From Sedimentisphaerales bacterium (GTDB taxonomy: Bacteria; Planctomycetota; Phycisphaerae; Sedimentisphaerales; Anaerobacaceae), in assembly GCA_030611315.1 (NCBI GenBank), contig JAUWPZ010000001.1, positions 72,640 through 118,741 on the forward strand: a stretch of 46,102 bases of DNA, in the 5' to 3' direction. Positions within the stretch are counted from its first letter, which is position 1. The number at the start of each line of letters is the position of its first letter. Shown here piece by piece: positions 7,352 to 16,170 of the stretch. The translations under genes were made by a program, and so were the position numbers. The notes below the pieces were generated by a model, which saw nothing but the letters and a program-made list of their open reading frames with translations, did no database searches and had not been told where the DNA came from.

Positions 7352-8371
7352 ATGGCAGAATTGGCAAAGAAAAGAATATTTGATTTACGAGCCTTTGTTA
7401 CGGATTACCTCGGCATGGTACTGGCGCTGGCCGGGCTCATTATCTATTTCGGAATTAAGGCCGATAACTTCTTTACAATCAAGACCTTCGGGACAATTCT
7501 CAACCAGGTCCCGGACATCACAATCGTGGCTGTGGGTATGACCTTTGTGTTGATAGTCGCGGGAATAGATTTGTCGGTGGGCTCGGTGTTGGCTTTATCA
7601 GGCGCCGTGTTGGGTTTTACTTTTATGAATTGGAATCTTCCACTTGGATACGCAATCGCTGCGTGTCTTGCGGTGGGCATCCTTTGCGGGGCTTTCAACG
7701 GGCTGATGGTCGTTGGGTGGAGGCTGCCCGCTTTTATCGTTACGCTCGGGATGCTGGAGATTGCGCGAGGCGCAGCGTATTTTGTGACCAGCTCACGGAC
7801 GATTCATATCAGCGGCTCCCTTGAAGTGGTTACGAGCAGGTTGGCCGGCGGGCTTTCAGTTCCGGTTATCATCGCGGTTGCAATCGTGGTTGTAGGGCAG
7901 CTTGTGCTTTCGCGCACTGTTTTCGGGCGCTATCTTATCGCCATCGGGACGAACGAAGAGGCTGTTCGGCTGTCGGGAATTAACACGGCCCTGTATAAAT
8001 TCAGCGTCTTTGCCCTGTGTGGTTTTCTGACGTCCATCGCGGCGGTGATGCGAACGGCGCGGCTGTCTTGTGCTATTCCGAACGACGGAGTTGGTTTCGA
8101 ACTCCAGGTCATCGCGGCGGTGGTCATCGGGGGCACAAGCCTTATGGGCGGGCGGGGCTCTTGTCTCAGCTCGTTCTTCGGCGTTCTTATCATTGCGGTT
8201 TTGGATAGGGGGCTCTCTCAGGTGGGAGCACAGGAATCGACCAAACGTTTTATCACGGGCTGTGTTATTGTGGCGGCCGTCATCCTGGACCGGTACCGCC
8301 ATCGAATCCGCAAGCCTTGCCGCCGGAAAACCCGCTTTTGTGTAAAATCTTCGGGAGATTGGAACGCCTGA
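7352..8371 (+). CDS. rbsC: Ribose-type ABC importer, permease subunit
   Basis: This 339-residue integral membrane protein has eight or more hydrophobic helices and the RbsC-family hallmarks FVLIVAGIDLSVGSVLALSG early and AAVVIGGTSLMGGRGS late, where it contacts the ATPase. It would form the inner-membrane channel for the sugar delivered by the upstream lipoprotein. An in-frame reading extends 25 codons upstream into rbsA, but ATG 7352 has AAAGGAAG a few bases upstream and gives a normal family N-terminus. The last 25 residues are basic and polar and probably cytoplasmic. It is the last gene of the run; the next gene has its own promoter. Confidence 0.92.
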   Translation: MAELAKKRIFDLRAFVTDYLGMVLALAGLIIYFGIKADNFFTIKTFGTILNQVPDITIVAVGMTFVLIVAGIDLSVGSVLALSGAVLGFTFMNWNLPLGYAIAACLAVGILCGAFNGLMVVGWRLPAFIVTLGMLEIARGAAYFVTSSRTIHISGSLEVVTSRLAGGLSVPVIIAVAIVVVGQLVLSRTVFGRYLIAIGTNEEAVRLSGINTALYKFSVFALCGFLTSIAAVMRTARLSCAIPNDGVGFELQVIAAVVIGGTSLMGGRGSCLSSFFGVLIIAVLDRGLSQVGAQESTKRFITGCVIVAAVILDRYRHRIRKPCRRKTRFCVKSSGDWNA

Positions 8372-8461
8372 TGGGGGCGTACATATTTCGATGACGCCCC
8401 AAAAATTCTTCAAATATGCGGTTTTTAGGCCATTTGGCGGGGTGAGCGGAAAATAGTTTGC

Positions 8462-8490
8462 TTGACAAATTATGCTAAATCGTGTATAAA
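8462..8490 (+). promoter_or_regulatory. Near-consensus sigma70 promoter for the FHA-GAF gene
   Basis: TTGACA (8462-8467) and TATAAA (8485-8490) are separated by exactly 17 bases. This is one of the best promoter matches in the window and shows that the FHA-GAF gene need not depend on the ribose operon. Confidence 0.7.
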
Positions 8491-8539
8491 AGGTCTTGAG
8501 TAGGCAATCAGAGAATCTTTTCGCAAAGGAAAAAGGGCG

Positions 8540-9505
8540 ATGCGTCTGGTTGTAAAACAAAATAATGCCGGAGCTAAGGAGCTTGAATTCACCGAGGGCC
8601 CTGTATCCATCGGCCGGGCGGCGGACAGCCAGGTTTTCCTGCCGGACAAGATGGTCTCAAGAAAGCACGCGGTACTTCACAGCACCGGCGACGGGAAATG
8701 GATGCTCGAGGACCTGGCCTCGGCGGGCAAGACATATCTAAACGATGAGGCAGTCCACAAGGCCCAAATCAAAACCGGCGACCGTGTTCGGATAACTGAT
8801 TTTACTATCGAATTCAACCTCGGAGCAGATGTTAACATCGCCGCTGAGGCGGACGCCAAAGCCGACGCCCCCGCACACGCCGTGGACGCAGACGCCAAAG
8901 CTAACGCCCCCGCCGAGCCCGAAAAATCGGTTGAGCCGAAAGAGGAGTTTCATTTGCAAGCGGCGCTGGCGACGCCTCCTCACGAGACCGTGGTAAGACA
9001 GCCGGATTCAAGCCACGCCCCCGCTATGAGATTGGCGGCCGGGAGGTTGATGGATTTTTCAAAAGCCACCGAGGCAATCTGCCAGGTCGGCAGTCTCGAT
9101 GAGCTTTTGCTCAGCTTGCTGGATATCACGCTTGAGCAATTCGGCGCTTTTCATACCTGGTGCGCCTTGAGAACTGCGCCCGGCGGGCCGATGATTTGCC
9201 ACGCAGGCAAAAAACGGGACGGCAAAACGGTTGGGCTGGACGAAATAATACTCAGGGAGAAAATCACTCAGGTGGTTGAAAAAGGCCAGTTTCTGGTCCT
9301 GCCGCGGGTTTCGGCCCAGATAGAAGAAGATGAGGCGCTCCGCTCTGCTCTGATAGCGGCCGTTATGCGTCCCGACGGTTGTTACGGTGTGCTGTATGTC
9401 GATAACGCCATGAAAGACAAACACTACAGCCTCAGCGACCTTGACTATTTGATGCTGGTTACAATGCACACAGCCGCGGTGATGAAGAAGTTTATGGGTT
9501 CCTAA
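8540..9505 (+). CDS. FHA domain - GAF-like domain protein
   Basis: The 321-residue protein has an N-terminal forkhead-associated domain (residues 1-95) with the conserved GR (VSIGRAADS) and SRKH (MVSRKHAVL) motifs that bind phosphothreonine peptides. A low-complexity linker rich in Ala, Asp and Pro follows (about 96-150). The C-terminal part (about 170-320) resembles a GAF sensor domain: a helix with KATEAICQVGSLDELL, then LLDITLEQFGA, and a late GVLYVDNAMKD strand. There is no kinase, cyclase or DNA-binding domain, so it probably acts as an adaptor in Ser/Thr kinase signalling or second-messenger sensing in the cytoplasm. The partner cannot be named. The GAF assignment rests on pattern only. 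Confidence 0.82.
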   Translation: MRLVVKQNNAGAKELEFTEGPVSIGRAADSQVFLPDKMVSRKHAVLHSTGDGKWMLEDLASAGKTYLNDEAVHKAQIKTGDRVRITDFTIEFNLGADVNIAAEADAKADAPAHAVDADAKANAPAEPEKSVEPKEEFHLQAALATPPHETVVRQPDSSHAPAMRLAAGRLMDFSKATEAICQVGSLDELLLSLLDITLEQFGAFHTWCALRTAPGGPMICHAGKKRDGKTVGLDEIILREKITQVVEKGQFLVLPRVSAQIEEDEALRSALIAAVMRPDGCYGVLYVDNAMKDKHYSLSDLDYLMLVTMHTAAVMKKFMGS

Positions 9506-9535
9506 AGGCGGCGCTTGCAGGAATTTGAGATTTGA

Positions 9536-9566
9536 TTTCGGCAAGCTCAGTCGAGCCGAGATTTTA
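9536..9566. terminator. Weak bidirectional hairpin between convergent genes
   Basis: TCGGC (9538-9542) pairs with GCCGA (9555-9559), flanked by A/T-rich sequence on both sides, in the 81-base gap between the converging FHA-GAF and ATPase genes. The stem is short, so this is a tentative call. Confidence 0.3.
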
Positions 9567-9586
9567 AATTTGAAATTGAGTTGGGA

Positions 9587-10249
9587 TTAGGCGGAACTTT
9601 CGATAGAACCTTCTCGCATGTTAATCACCTTGTCGGCAAACTTCTCCGCCGCCGCTCCGTGGGTGGCGACGATTACCGTACCGCCGCTGCGGTGAAATTC
9701 GGACAGATGTCTGAATACCGAAGTTGCGTTCTCGCCGTCAAGGTTGCCCGTAGGCTCGTCGGCGAGGATAATCTTTGGGCGGTTGAACAGCGCCCTGGCT
9801 ATGGCGGTGCGTTGTTTCTCCCCGGCACTGAGTTCGGCCGGTTTGTGGGAAGCTCGTTCTGCCAGGCCTAATTGCGTCAGTAACTCGCCGGCCTGGGCCG
9901 ACGGATTGATTCTGCCGGCTGTTTGGCTCGCAAGGATGACGTTCTCGACGATATTCAGATACGGCACGAGGTGAAACATCTGGAAGACAAAACCGATGTT
10001 CCGGGCCCGGAACCTTGCCCTGTCCCGCGTACTCATTGCGTAGAGGTCGTTTTGTTCGATGCGGATGCTGCCGCTGGTCGGCTGGAGCATTGCCGCGATG
10101 GTCATCAGCAGGGTTGTTTTTCCGCTGCCGCTGGGACCGCGCAAAACGACAAATTCGCCCTGGTTAATATTGACCCTGACATCACGCAGGGCATCGACTC
10201 GACCGGTGCGGACCTGGTAGCTTTTTGTGACGTTCTCAAGTTCAACCAT
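9587..10249 (-). CDS. LolD/MacB-type ABC transporter ATPase
   Basis: This 220-residue single ABC domain has Walker A GPSGSGKTTLLM, the LolD-type Q-loop VFQMFHLVPYLNIVENV, signature ELSAGEKQRTAIARAL and Walker B IILADEPTGNLDGE. The family works with FtsX-fold permeases in lipoprotein release, antimicrobial efflux or cell-wall control by transmitting force across the membrane, not by solute import. Its start lies two bases after the stop of the permease gene, with GGAAG within that gene's end, so the pair is almost certainly one complex. It is the last gene of the minus-strand run that includes the propeller-methyltransferase protein. Confidence 0.92.
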   Translation of the reverse strand: MVELENVTKSYQVRTGRVDALRDVRVNINQGEFVVLRGPSGSGKTTLLMTIAAMLQPTSGSIRIEQNDLYAMSTRDRARFRARNIGFVFQMFHLVPYLNIVENVILASQTAGRINPSAQAGELLTQLGLAERASHKPAELSAGEKQRTAIARALFNRPKIILADEPTGNLDGENATSVFRHLSEFHRSGGTVIVATHGAAAEKFADKVINMREGSIESSA

Positions 10250-10251
10250 AT

Positions 10252-11403
10252 TTATTCTTCCCGCAGCGTAATCGCCGGGTCGTAAGCGACGGCAATCATC
10301 GCCGGAATAAAGGCCGAGACCGCGGCAAATAAAGGCGCAAAAATCAGCGACAGGCCCAGCAGGGACAAATCAGGTTTCATTACTGCTTTGTCTATTATCA
10401 GGAATATTTTCGGACCAAAGTGTAAGGCCAAAGCAGTCCCCGCGCCGAAGCCGACGAGCGCTCCGAGCAGCCCGGTTAGTACGGCTTTCCCGAGGAACAG
10501 AACCGAGATCTTTGCCGAGCCGTATCCGAGGGCCCGCATAATGCCGATTTCCTGCTGCCTGTCCCGGACGTTCATCGTTGCTAATACGCCTATCCATACC
10601 CCGCAGGCGATAACCACGAAGGGCATAATAATCGCAAATAATTTTCTTACCATTACTCTTGTTTCTTTTCGAGTGTCGGCGATGGCCTTGATTTGAAAGA
10701 CCTGGGCCTCGGGTAAAAGCGAACCGATCTCCGCTCTCAGGATAGCTACGGGGTCGTCCGTCGGCGCGAAACAAAGACAATCCACAGCCCGAATTTCACT
10801 GATTTGGCCGGGCATTTTTAGTATGTCCTGGGCGTCGCTCAGAGACATTTGAATTCGGATGTCGTCGGCGCCTCCGGCTTCTTCCAGGCAATCGACTATG
10901 GTCAGTTTTTTGCCTTCTATTTCGACGCTGTCGCCTTCTTTCAGTTCAAGGGCTTCTGCCACCCTGTGCCCGACGTACAAATCGCCCGATTTAATCTCAA
11001 AGCTTATTATGGGCGGTTTTTTCCTGCCCGGGGGGCAAACCTCGTTACTCAAACCCGTTAGAATCACATCGAATCCCCTCCAGGATGTTTGTTTCTGCAG
11101 CGTGCCCATCAAATGGTTGTAGGAAATTTTCTTCTGTGTGCCCAGTATATTCAGATATTCCTCGGGGATTGTCTTGTCCGCGATGCCGGTGAGCAGAAAC
11201 TCGTTCATATCCGTGCCTTTCGATATGATGTGCATATTATAGCCCATCGAAAGCATCAGGCGGGCGGTTTCCCGGTTGGCGCCTTTGCCGGCCGTGAAGA
11301 ACGATATAAACAGCGCAACAGCCGTCACCACCGCTAACAGACCGAGGATGAAGTTTATCTTTCGGTGACGAATTTCTTTGTATATGAGGCCGATTATCGA
11401 CAT
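10252..11403 (-). CDS. FtsX-like (LolCE/MacB-fold) ABC permease
   Basis: The 383 residues contain one N-terminal helix (about 18-38, FILGLLAVVTAVALFISFF), a large extracytoplasmic domain (about 40-240) and three C-terminal helices (about 245-375), the topology of MacB/LolC permeases. The motif NVRDRQQEIGIMRALGYGS after the second helix is typical of the FtsX domain. The extracytoplasmic part has DIRIQMSLSDAQDIL, as in MacB-core domains. It lies 12 bases after the propeller-methyltransferase gene and two bases before its ATPase. The complex may act on the exported products of the two preceding genes or on lipoproteins of this cluster; that is inference from order alone. Confidence 0.9.
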   Translation of the reverse strand: MSIIGLIYKEIRHRKINFILGLLAVVTAVALFISFFTAGKGANRETARLMLSMGYNMHIISKGTDMNEFLLTGIADKTIPEEYLNILGTQKKISYNHLMGTLQKQTSWRGFDVILTGLSNEVCPPGRKKPPIISFEIKSGDLYVGHRVAEALELKEGDSVEIEGKKLTIVDCLEEAGGADDIRIQMSLSDAQDILKMPGQISEIRAVDCLCFAPTDDPVAILRAEIGSLLPEAQVFQIKAIADTRKETRVMVRKLFAIIMPFVVIACGVWIGVLATMNVRDRQQEIGIMRALGYGSAKISVLFLGKAVLTGLLGALVGFGAGTALALHFGPKIFLIIDKAVMKPDLSLLGLSLIFAPLFAAVSAFIPAMIAVAYDPAITLREE

Positions 11404-11415
11404 AACTTTTCCACG

Positions 11416-14400
11416 TTAATTTGAAGTAGTAAGTTTATTCGGCATTAGTTTTGGGTTCAAGGTTTCATTCGGGATAAAGGCCATTGAGGTCTGTATTGCA
11501 AAGCCGCAGGTGCAGCCCGAGCTGGATTCGGGAATGAGCACGAGACCGCCGGCCGGGATGATATTAATCCAGCAGCCCGGGCGGGCAACGCTCGTGAGCC
11601 GGCTCGGCCCGCCGTCCGGGCCCAGGTCGTACATCCAGGGATTGGCCCCTCGCCAGAACATACATTGTGCCGATGCAGATACCCCGCCGCAGCCGTGACC
11701 GCGCCTGTCGAATCTCCATCCTTCGATTTTCCGTCCGGTCTTCAAAGTGTAGGCGTAGGGCCAGGCATAAACGGTATCGTCAATGATGGTCGGGTGTCGA
11801 TTGTATTCGCCGTGCCCGCCGTCTTTCGCCAGGCCGGTGTCATGACATAAATCCCAGCGGATTTGCCCCGAACCTGCGTCGAATGCGTAATAGCAGTAGC
11901 GAACGGAGTTGTCAATCAGCCTTGACCCGCTCAGCAGAATTATGTTGTCGGCATAATTTAGATAGACGGGCTCCTCGAAATTACCGATGTCTATTTTTTT
12001 TCTATAGACGAGTCGTCCGGTTTTTGAATCGAGAGCGACCAGATACTGCTCGCCGCCGTCGAACAGTATTTTGACCGGCATCCTGCCTGCAGCCTCGGCC
12101 AGGGCTTTGGGGTTGTTGGTCTCGACGAAGTAAATCCGCCCGCCTCCAACGGTGATGGTCGTGTTCAGGACGAGACCGTTCTTGTATTTCCAGAGCAGCC
12201 TGCCGCTGTTCTTGCGCATCGCGAACAGGTAGTCGCTGACGACAAGTTTCATGTTTCTATGCCACAGGGCATAGTCGGCGGCGTAGCTCGTCTCCGTATA
12301 GGAAGCATCTTTCCTGCGTGCACTTGCGAACAGCACGTCCCCGTCATAGGCGATATATCCCCAATGGCGCTGCTCGCCCTTGATGAGCTGGGGCATTGTG
12401 TGCGTGATACTGCGCCGGCCGGTCCGGACGTCGAAGCCGTAACATTTGTCCTCGGCGACGACGTACAGAAATTGCTCGTCCACGGCCATGCTGCCGCAGT
12501 CCAAAAATACGCCGAGTCGCCGGGAGTTGGGAATCGAGATGTCCCACAGGGCTGTTCCATTGTAAGCGTCCACGGCGAAAACAATACAATCGCCCGGAAC
12601 GAAGAGCCGGCCGTCCTTGAAAAGAGGCGGCACGTTGCGGTGGTGGCGGTCAATCATCTGCTCCGGTCCGGGCCGTCCGAACCACTGCAGCGCCATCTTG
12701 CCCTTGATTAGCTCATCTCTGCTGCAGGCCGTATTGCCCGGTTCTGCGTAGGTGTGGGTCCACTCGCCGGCGCCTTTGGGCTTTGCCCGACGCGCCGTCC
12801 CCCATACGATTTTGCCGGCTTGTTCTACAGTCCAGCCCGGGATAGCACGGCCCCATTTTTTCAGCTTTTTCTTATTGGATTTTTCAGCGGGCCAGCCCAG
12901 GGCAATGACCCCGCCGTAAGGCCGAAGCAGCCGGAAAACCTCCTCTGCCGAAGAGACGGCTTTGCCGGTGAGCAGAGCTTCATCACAAACAATCAGGTTG
13001 GCGAAAAAGCTGGTAAAAGGCAGTTCCAGAACCGAGCCTTGATGAATAACGACCCTGCCGTAGAGTCCGGCTTTATCGAGGGCTTCCCGTGCGGCGGCAA
13101 CTTTTTTTGCGTCTTTTTCTACGCCGATGATTTTTAGATTAGTCCGCCGGGCTAATTCGTATGCAAGCCGGCCATTGCCGCTGTTCAGGACCAGGCAATA
13201 ACCGTCGCTGATACCCGCTTGTTTGACGATATACTCGGCCGCAGCGGCATAGAGTTCCGTCAGCTCGTCCTGCGGGTAAGGATTGGTGTGTACTCGCGGA
13301 TTTATTACTTTGCTTTTGCCTTTTGCATCGCCTCTAAAGCAGTGTATTTGCCCTTTATCGGTGCTGACGTACAAGCCCCCGTTCATAGCGCTCAGGCCGT
13401 GTGCCTTGCCGGCAACCGCTGCGCTCCAGGCCTCTGCGCCGTCGTCGGTGCTAAATGCCGCAACCTTATTCTCGCCCCCCACGAAAAGAAACTCGCCCGA
13501 CAGAATCATCGAATATGGATATTCGCAGTCCGCCGTCCACAGATAGCAATCTTTCAAGCCTGCTGCTGTTTCTTCGATTTTGGTCCTGATATCGCCCATT
13601 TTTTTCTGCAGCTCTTTTGCCTGCGGCGCCTCTTGAGCCGGCTTATCGAGCTGCTTTTTGATTTGCTCGTATTGGCGAGACAGATTGTTCTTCTCCCTCG
13701 AGAGATTGAAGAACGCCCTTCGATTGAATGCCGTCAGTTTGCTCTCCGACTGCATGTACGCAATATCGTCGTTTACCACCATCCGCAGGCCGCCGAAAGT
13801 TGCGATTTTATCTCTCGTTTTCACATCGTCCGCGGCGAGCTGTTTTGCCCCCCGGCCGGGCCCGGTTACAAGTACATCTTCGCTCAGCAGCGCGTATGCC
13901 CCGCCGCCGCTGGCCAAATCGCCCAGCGATTTTCCCGTCGAAGAATCGAATATCACCGGGCCTGTTCGCCCCGTCGGGACATACAGCCTCTCGTCCGAGG
14001 CGAGCATGTAGCCCTGAGGCGAAATGCCCACTTTCTGCTTCCATTTTAACGAGCCGTCTTCGGCGTTTAGTGCGAACAAATAGGCCCCCTGATTCGGAAA
14101 TAAGCCCGCCCCGAAGTAAATGGTCCCCTCGTTTACAATCAACCCCGCCCGTATGGGCCTCTGAGAAATCATTCTTCCGTTGCCGGGGATGATGCGGTTC
14201 TCTTCGGAGGATTTGTACTTCCAGGCGAGTGAGCCGTCGTCGGCGGACAGGCAGTACACGCATCCGTCGTCGGAGCCGACGTACAATTTTTTACCGCTCA
14301 CGGCAGGGGCCAGCCGTACGGGTCCATCCGTGAAAAAACTCCAGCGCACGCGCCCGGTCGCCGCATCCAGGGCATAGACCTTATCATCGGCTGATGAGCC

Positions 14401-14694
14401 GAAGTAAACTGTATCGCCTGCTCCCACTACGCCGAACGCCGCGTCGTAAGTTACCGTTGGCCTTAGATTGAATTGGCGGTGCCAGTAATCCTGTTTTGCC
14501 GGCCCAGGCCAGGCGGGCTGCGGCGGATGTGTCGCCTTGAACACCCAGGATTCAGCCAGCGGCGGTTTCAGTCGCTCGGCGGCGACACAGCTTCTCTGGT
14601 TGTCGTGGTTATAGGCAGGCCAATCCCGGCCCCGGAGAGGTCCGCAGAGAATGGAAACAAAAGCGATAAGAGCAAGTAGGATGTTTCTTTTCAT
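11416..14694 (-). CDS. Exported PQQ-type beta-propeller / class I methyltransferase / beta-propeller protein
   Basis: The 1092-residue product has a signal peptide (ILLALIAFVSILCGPLRG) and four parts. A first propeller (about 23-320) starts DWPAYNHDNQRS and repeats blades such as VYALDAATGRVRW. A coiled coil interrupts it (about 325-380). A class I methyltransferase fold follows (about 480-625) with motif I LVLNSGNGRLAYELA, an acidic GVEK after strand 2, and EEVFRLLRPYGG. A second propeller (about 640-1075) starts GEWTHTYAEPGN. Near the end are spaced cysteines, among them RPGC and SSGCTCG. PQQ-type blades here need not bind PQQ. No substrate is evident, and SAM is not expected outside the cytoplasm. 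The gene overlaps the upstream gene by four bases (ATGA) and precedes the FtsX/LolD pair. Its modules are those of the protein at 26037-29153 in another order. Confidence 0.85.
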   Translation of the reverse strand: MKRNILLALIAFVSILCGPLRGRDWPAYNHDNQRSCVAAERLKPPLAESWVFKATHPPQPAWPGPAKQDYWHRQFNLRPTVTYDAAFGVVGAGDTVYFGSSADDKVYALDAATGRVRWSFFTDGPVRLAPAVSGKKLYVGSDDGCVYCLSADDGSLAWKYKSSEENRIIPGNGRMISQRPIRAGLIVNEGTIYFGAGLFPNQGAYLFALNAEDGSLKWKQKVGISPQGYMLASDERLYVPTGRTGPVIFDSSTGKSLGDLASGGGAYALLSEDVLVTGPGRGAKQLAADDVKTRDKIATFGGLRMVVNDDIAYMQSESKLTAFNRRAFFNLSREKNNLSRQYEQIKKQLDKPAQEAPQAKELQKKMGDIRTKIEETAAGLKDCYLWTADCEYPYSMILSGEFLFVGGENKVAAFSTDDGAEAWSAAVAGKAHGLSAMNGGLYVSTDKGQIHCFRGDAKGKSKVINPRVHTNPYPQDELTELYAAAAEYIVKQAGISDGYCLVLNSGNGRLAYELARRTNLKIIGVEKDAKKVAAAREALDKAGLYGRVVIHQGSVLELPFTSFFANLIVCDEALLTGKAVSSAEEVFRLLRPYGGVIALGWPAEKSNKKKLKKWGRAIPGWTVEQAGKIVWGTARRAKPKGAGEWTHTYAEPGNTACSRDELIKGKMALQWFGRPGPEQMIDRHHRNVPPLFKDGRLFVPGDCIVFAVDAYNGTALWDISIPNSRRLGVFLDCGSMAVDEQFLYVVAEDKCYGFDVRTGRRSITHTMPQLIKGEQRHWGYIAYDGDVLFASARRKDASYTETSYAADYALWHRNMKLVVSDYLFAMRKNSGRLLWKYKNGLVLNTTITVGGGRIYFVETNNPKALAEAAGRMPVKILFDGGEQYLVALDSKTGRLVYRKKIDIGNFEEPVYLNYADNIILLSGSRLIDNSVRYCYYAFDAGSGQIRWDLCHDTGLAKDGGHGEYNRHPTIIDDTVYAWPYAYTLKTGRKIEGWRFDRRGHGCGGVSASAQCMFWRGANPWMYDLGPDGGPSRLTSVARPGCWINIIPAGGLVLIPESSSGCTCGFAIQTSMAFIPNETLNPKLMPNKLTTSN

Positions 14695-16010
14695 TTTCTG
14701 TTCGCCCTTACAAGAATTGCAGTACCAAAGATTATAACCAGAGCGGTCAATATAACAAGGACAAGTATCGTATAGCGGAGCGTTGACTGTACCTTGGCTG
14801 GTTTGCTCGCGCTCGGTTGTACTGTGTTCGGCTCGGGCGCAGCGATAGTAGTAACTTGGTTGGGCGCTAATCGCTCGATAGCAGTTATAGGCTCGACCGT
14901 TTTAGGCTCGCTAATATTAGGCTCAGCAGCATTAGAATCGACGATTTCAAGCTCGTTGGCGTTCGGTTCGGCCGCATTGGAATCGACATTATAAAGCTCG
15001 ACATCGTTAGAATCGGATTCGACGGTCAGCTCCTGGTACCCAAAGGGCCCGCCGCCGTAGTAATAAGGCCCCAGTCCCCTTCCGATTATCGAGCTCATTT
15101 CCATTTTTATCATCGGGCTTTCAGGGTCAAATCCCAGGCTGTCCACCGCTATTTTATGCAGCTTCTTGTTCCATTTGGCTGGTAGCATCGTCCCCTGCAG
15201 CCATCGGTAGTCGATCCCGCATTCGCAGTCGCCGCCGACCACGAAAAGGACCCCGGCTAAGTTATTTTCCGTTATTTCCGGGCCCTTGAACAGTGGCCCT
15301 ATCCACCGGGCCCTTCCGTAGAGCACGGCTGCGTATGGCTCGTTTGGCTCTTTATCCTCAATCCCGAAACTCCACAGCAGGATATCCTCCCTGGAAAACG
15401 CCTTTGAGTTCATCACTACCAGTTCCGGGGGATATTTGATGGGATTGGGCATCATTTCTAATTGTGAGCTCACCAACTCAATGGCGGCGGCAGCGGTATC
15501 CTTGGCCTTTTTATTCTCCTGTGGCTTGGCCCCTTCAATCAAAAGCACAATCCCGTAAGCCTTGGCGACCTTTTGAAGAATTTTCTTTCGCTGCGCCGAT
15601 GACAGAATTTTCTCCATCGCCGCACGGAGAGTGTCCTTAAATGGTTTGCCCGGTTCGGTAATGGGCACGGCGAGGGATTGGCCATCGGGCGAGAGAAGAA
15701 CCGCGCATGGTAAAGATTGCCTCGGCTTCGAATCGAGCAACTTCATCGCAGGATGCCCTTTTTGGTCGTTTGTATCGATTATCTCGACCTTGACGTTGCT
15801 GTCCATAAGGGCGGCGTATGATATTTCCTTGAAGCTGGAGGTGATATCCGCCGGCGTATCCGCCCCGACAAAGCCGAAAAGATAATACGACTCAATGCCG
15901 AGGTCAACAAACCCGGTCTCACGGACGTTGTATCTGCAGGCCAATGCCGAATGGGTCGGCAAACAGCTCAACAGGCCGGTTATCAGTACTAAAATACGCA
16001 TTTTTGCCAT
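14691..16010 (-). CDS. Exported, C-terminally membrane-anchored protein of unknown function
   Basis: I do not recognise a family. The 439-residue protein has a signal peptide (ILVLITGLLSCLPTHSALA), a globular part (about 25-330) beginning CRYNVRETGFVDLG and containing GGDCECGIDYRWLQG, then a low-complexity stretch rich in Asn, Glu, Ala and Ser (about 335-400) and a final membrane helix (about 407-432) followed by RANRK. It should sit in the inner membrane with its body in the periplasm. A TTG at 16043 would extend it, but ATG 16010 has AGGA with a six-base gap and gives a normal signal peptide. A promoter lies 126 bases upstream, and the stop overlaps the propeller-methyltransferase gene, so the two products are probably made in step. 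Confidence 0.75.
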   Translation of the reverse strand: MAKMRILVLITGLLSCLPTHSALACRYNVRETGFVDLGIESYYLFGFVGADTPADITSSFKEISYAALMDSNVKVEIIDTNDQKGHPAMKLLDSKPRQSLPCAVLLSPDGQSLAVPITEPGKPFKDTLRAAMEKILSSAQRKKILQKVAKAYGIVLLIEGAKPQENKKAKDTAAAAIELVSSQLEMMPNPIKYPPELVVMNSKAFSREDILLWSFGIEDKEPNEPYAAVLYGRARWIGPLFKGPEITENNLAGVLFVVGGDCECGIDYRWLQGTMLPAKWNKKLHKIAVDSLGFDPESPMIKMEMSSIIGRGLGPYYYGGGPFGYQELTVESDSNDVELYNVDSNAAEPNANELEIVDSNAAEPNISEPKTVEPITAIERLAPNQVTTIAAPEPNTVQPSASKPAKVQSTLRYTILVLVILTALVIIFGTAILVRANRK

Positions 16011-16096
16011 TGTAAATCCTGCCATTTCGTTGTTGAGAAACAATCAACCTTGTTTTTTGGGCCTTTTAATACTCTCGACCCGGCCTATATACTCGA

Positions 16097-16109
16097 ACCG
16101 ACCGTCGGT
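16097..16109. promoter_or_regulatory. Inverted repeat in the leader, possible operator
   Basis: ACCGAC and GTCGGT are perfect 6-bp inverted arms around one central base. The site lies about 20-32 bases downstream of the predicted transcription start for the gene at 14691-16010 and touches a 13-mer, CGGTCAGTTTGAG (16106-16118), that recurs at 25635-25647 and 26020-26032. Confidence 0.35.
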
Positions 16110-16135
16110 CAGTTTGAGTTATATACGAGCCATAC

Positions 16136-16164
16136 ATTATACAGGTTTTGAGAAAAAATGCAAA
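16136..16164 (-). promoter_or_regulatory. Probable promoter for the unknown/propeller/FtsX-LolD run
   Basis: On the minus strand, TTTGCA (16164-16159) and a perfect TATAAT (16141-16136) are 17 bases apart, directly after the stop of the ModC-like gene. It would start transcription near 16129, so the genes from 16010 to 9587 may be expressed apart from the importer genes. Confidence 0.5.
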
Positions 16165-16170
16165 ACCAAC

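Noticed and set aside
8374..8400. GGGGCGT / ACGCCCC hairpin after the ribose permease gene as a terminator
   Set aside because: The 7-bp stem is real, but it is followed by A residues, not T, on the plus strand, and no minus-strand gene ends here. It may still be an RNA 3'-end structure.
13219..14049. A 276-codon plus-strand frame opposite the propeller-methyltransferase gene
   Set aside because: Antisense shadow of a GC-rich gene; no family motif and no ribosome-binding site.
11416..14694. Calling the large propeller proteins PQQ-dependent dehydrogenases
   Set aside because: The blades are of the PQQ/BamB type, but the calcium/PQQ active-site signature and haem motifs of quinoprotein dehydrogenases were not seen.
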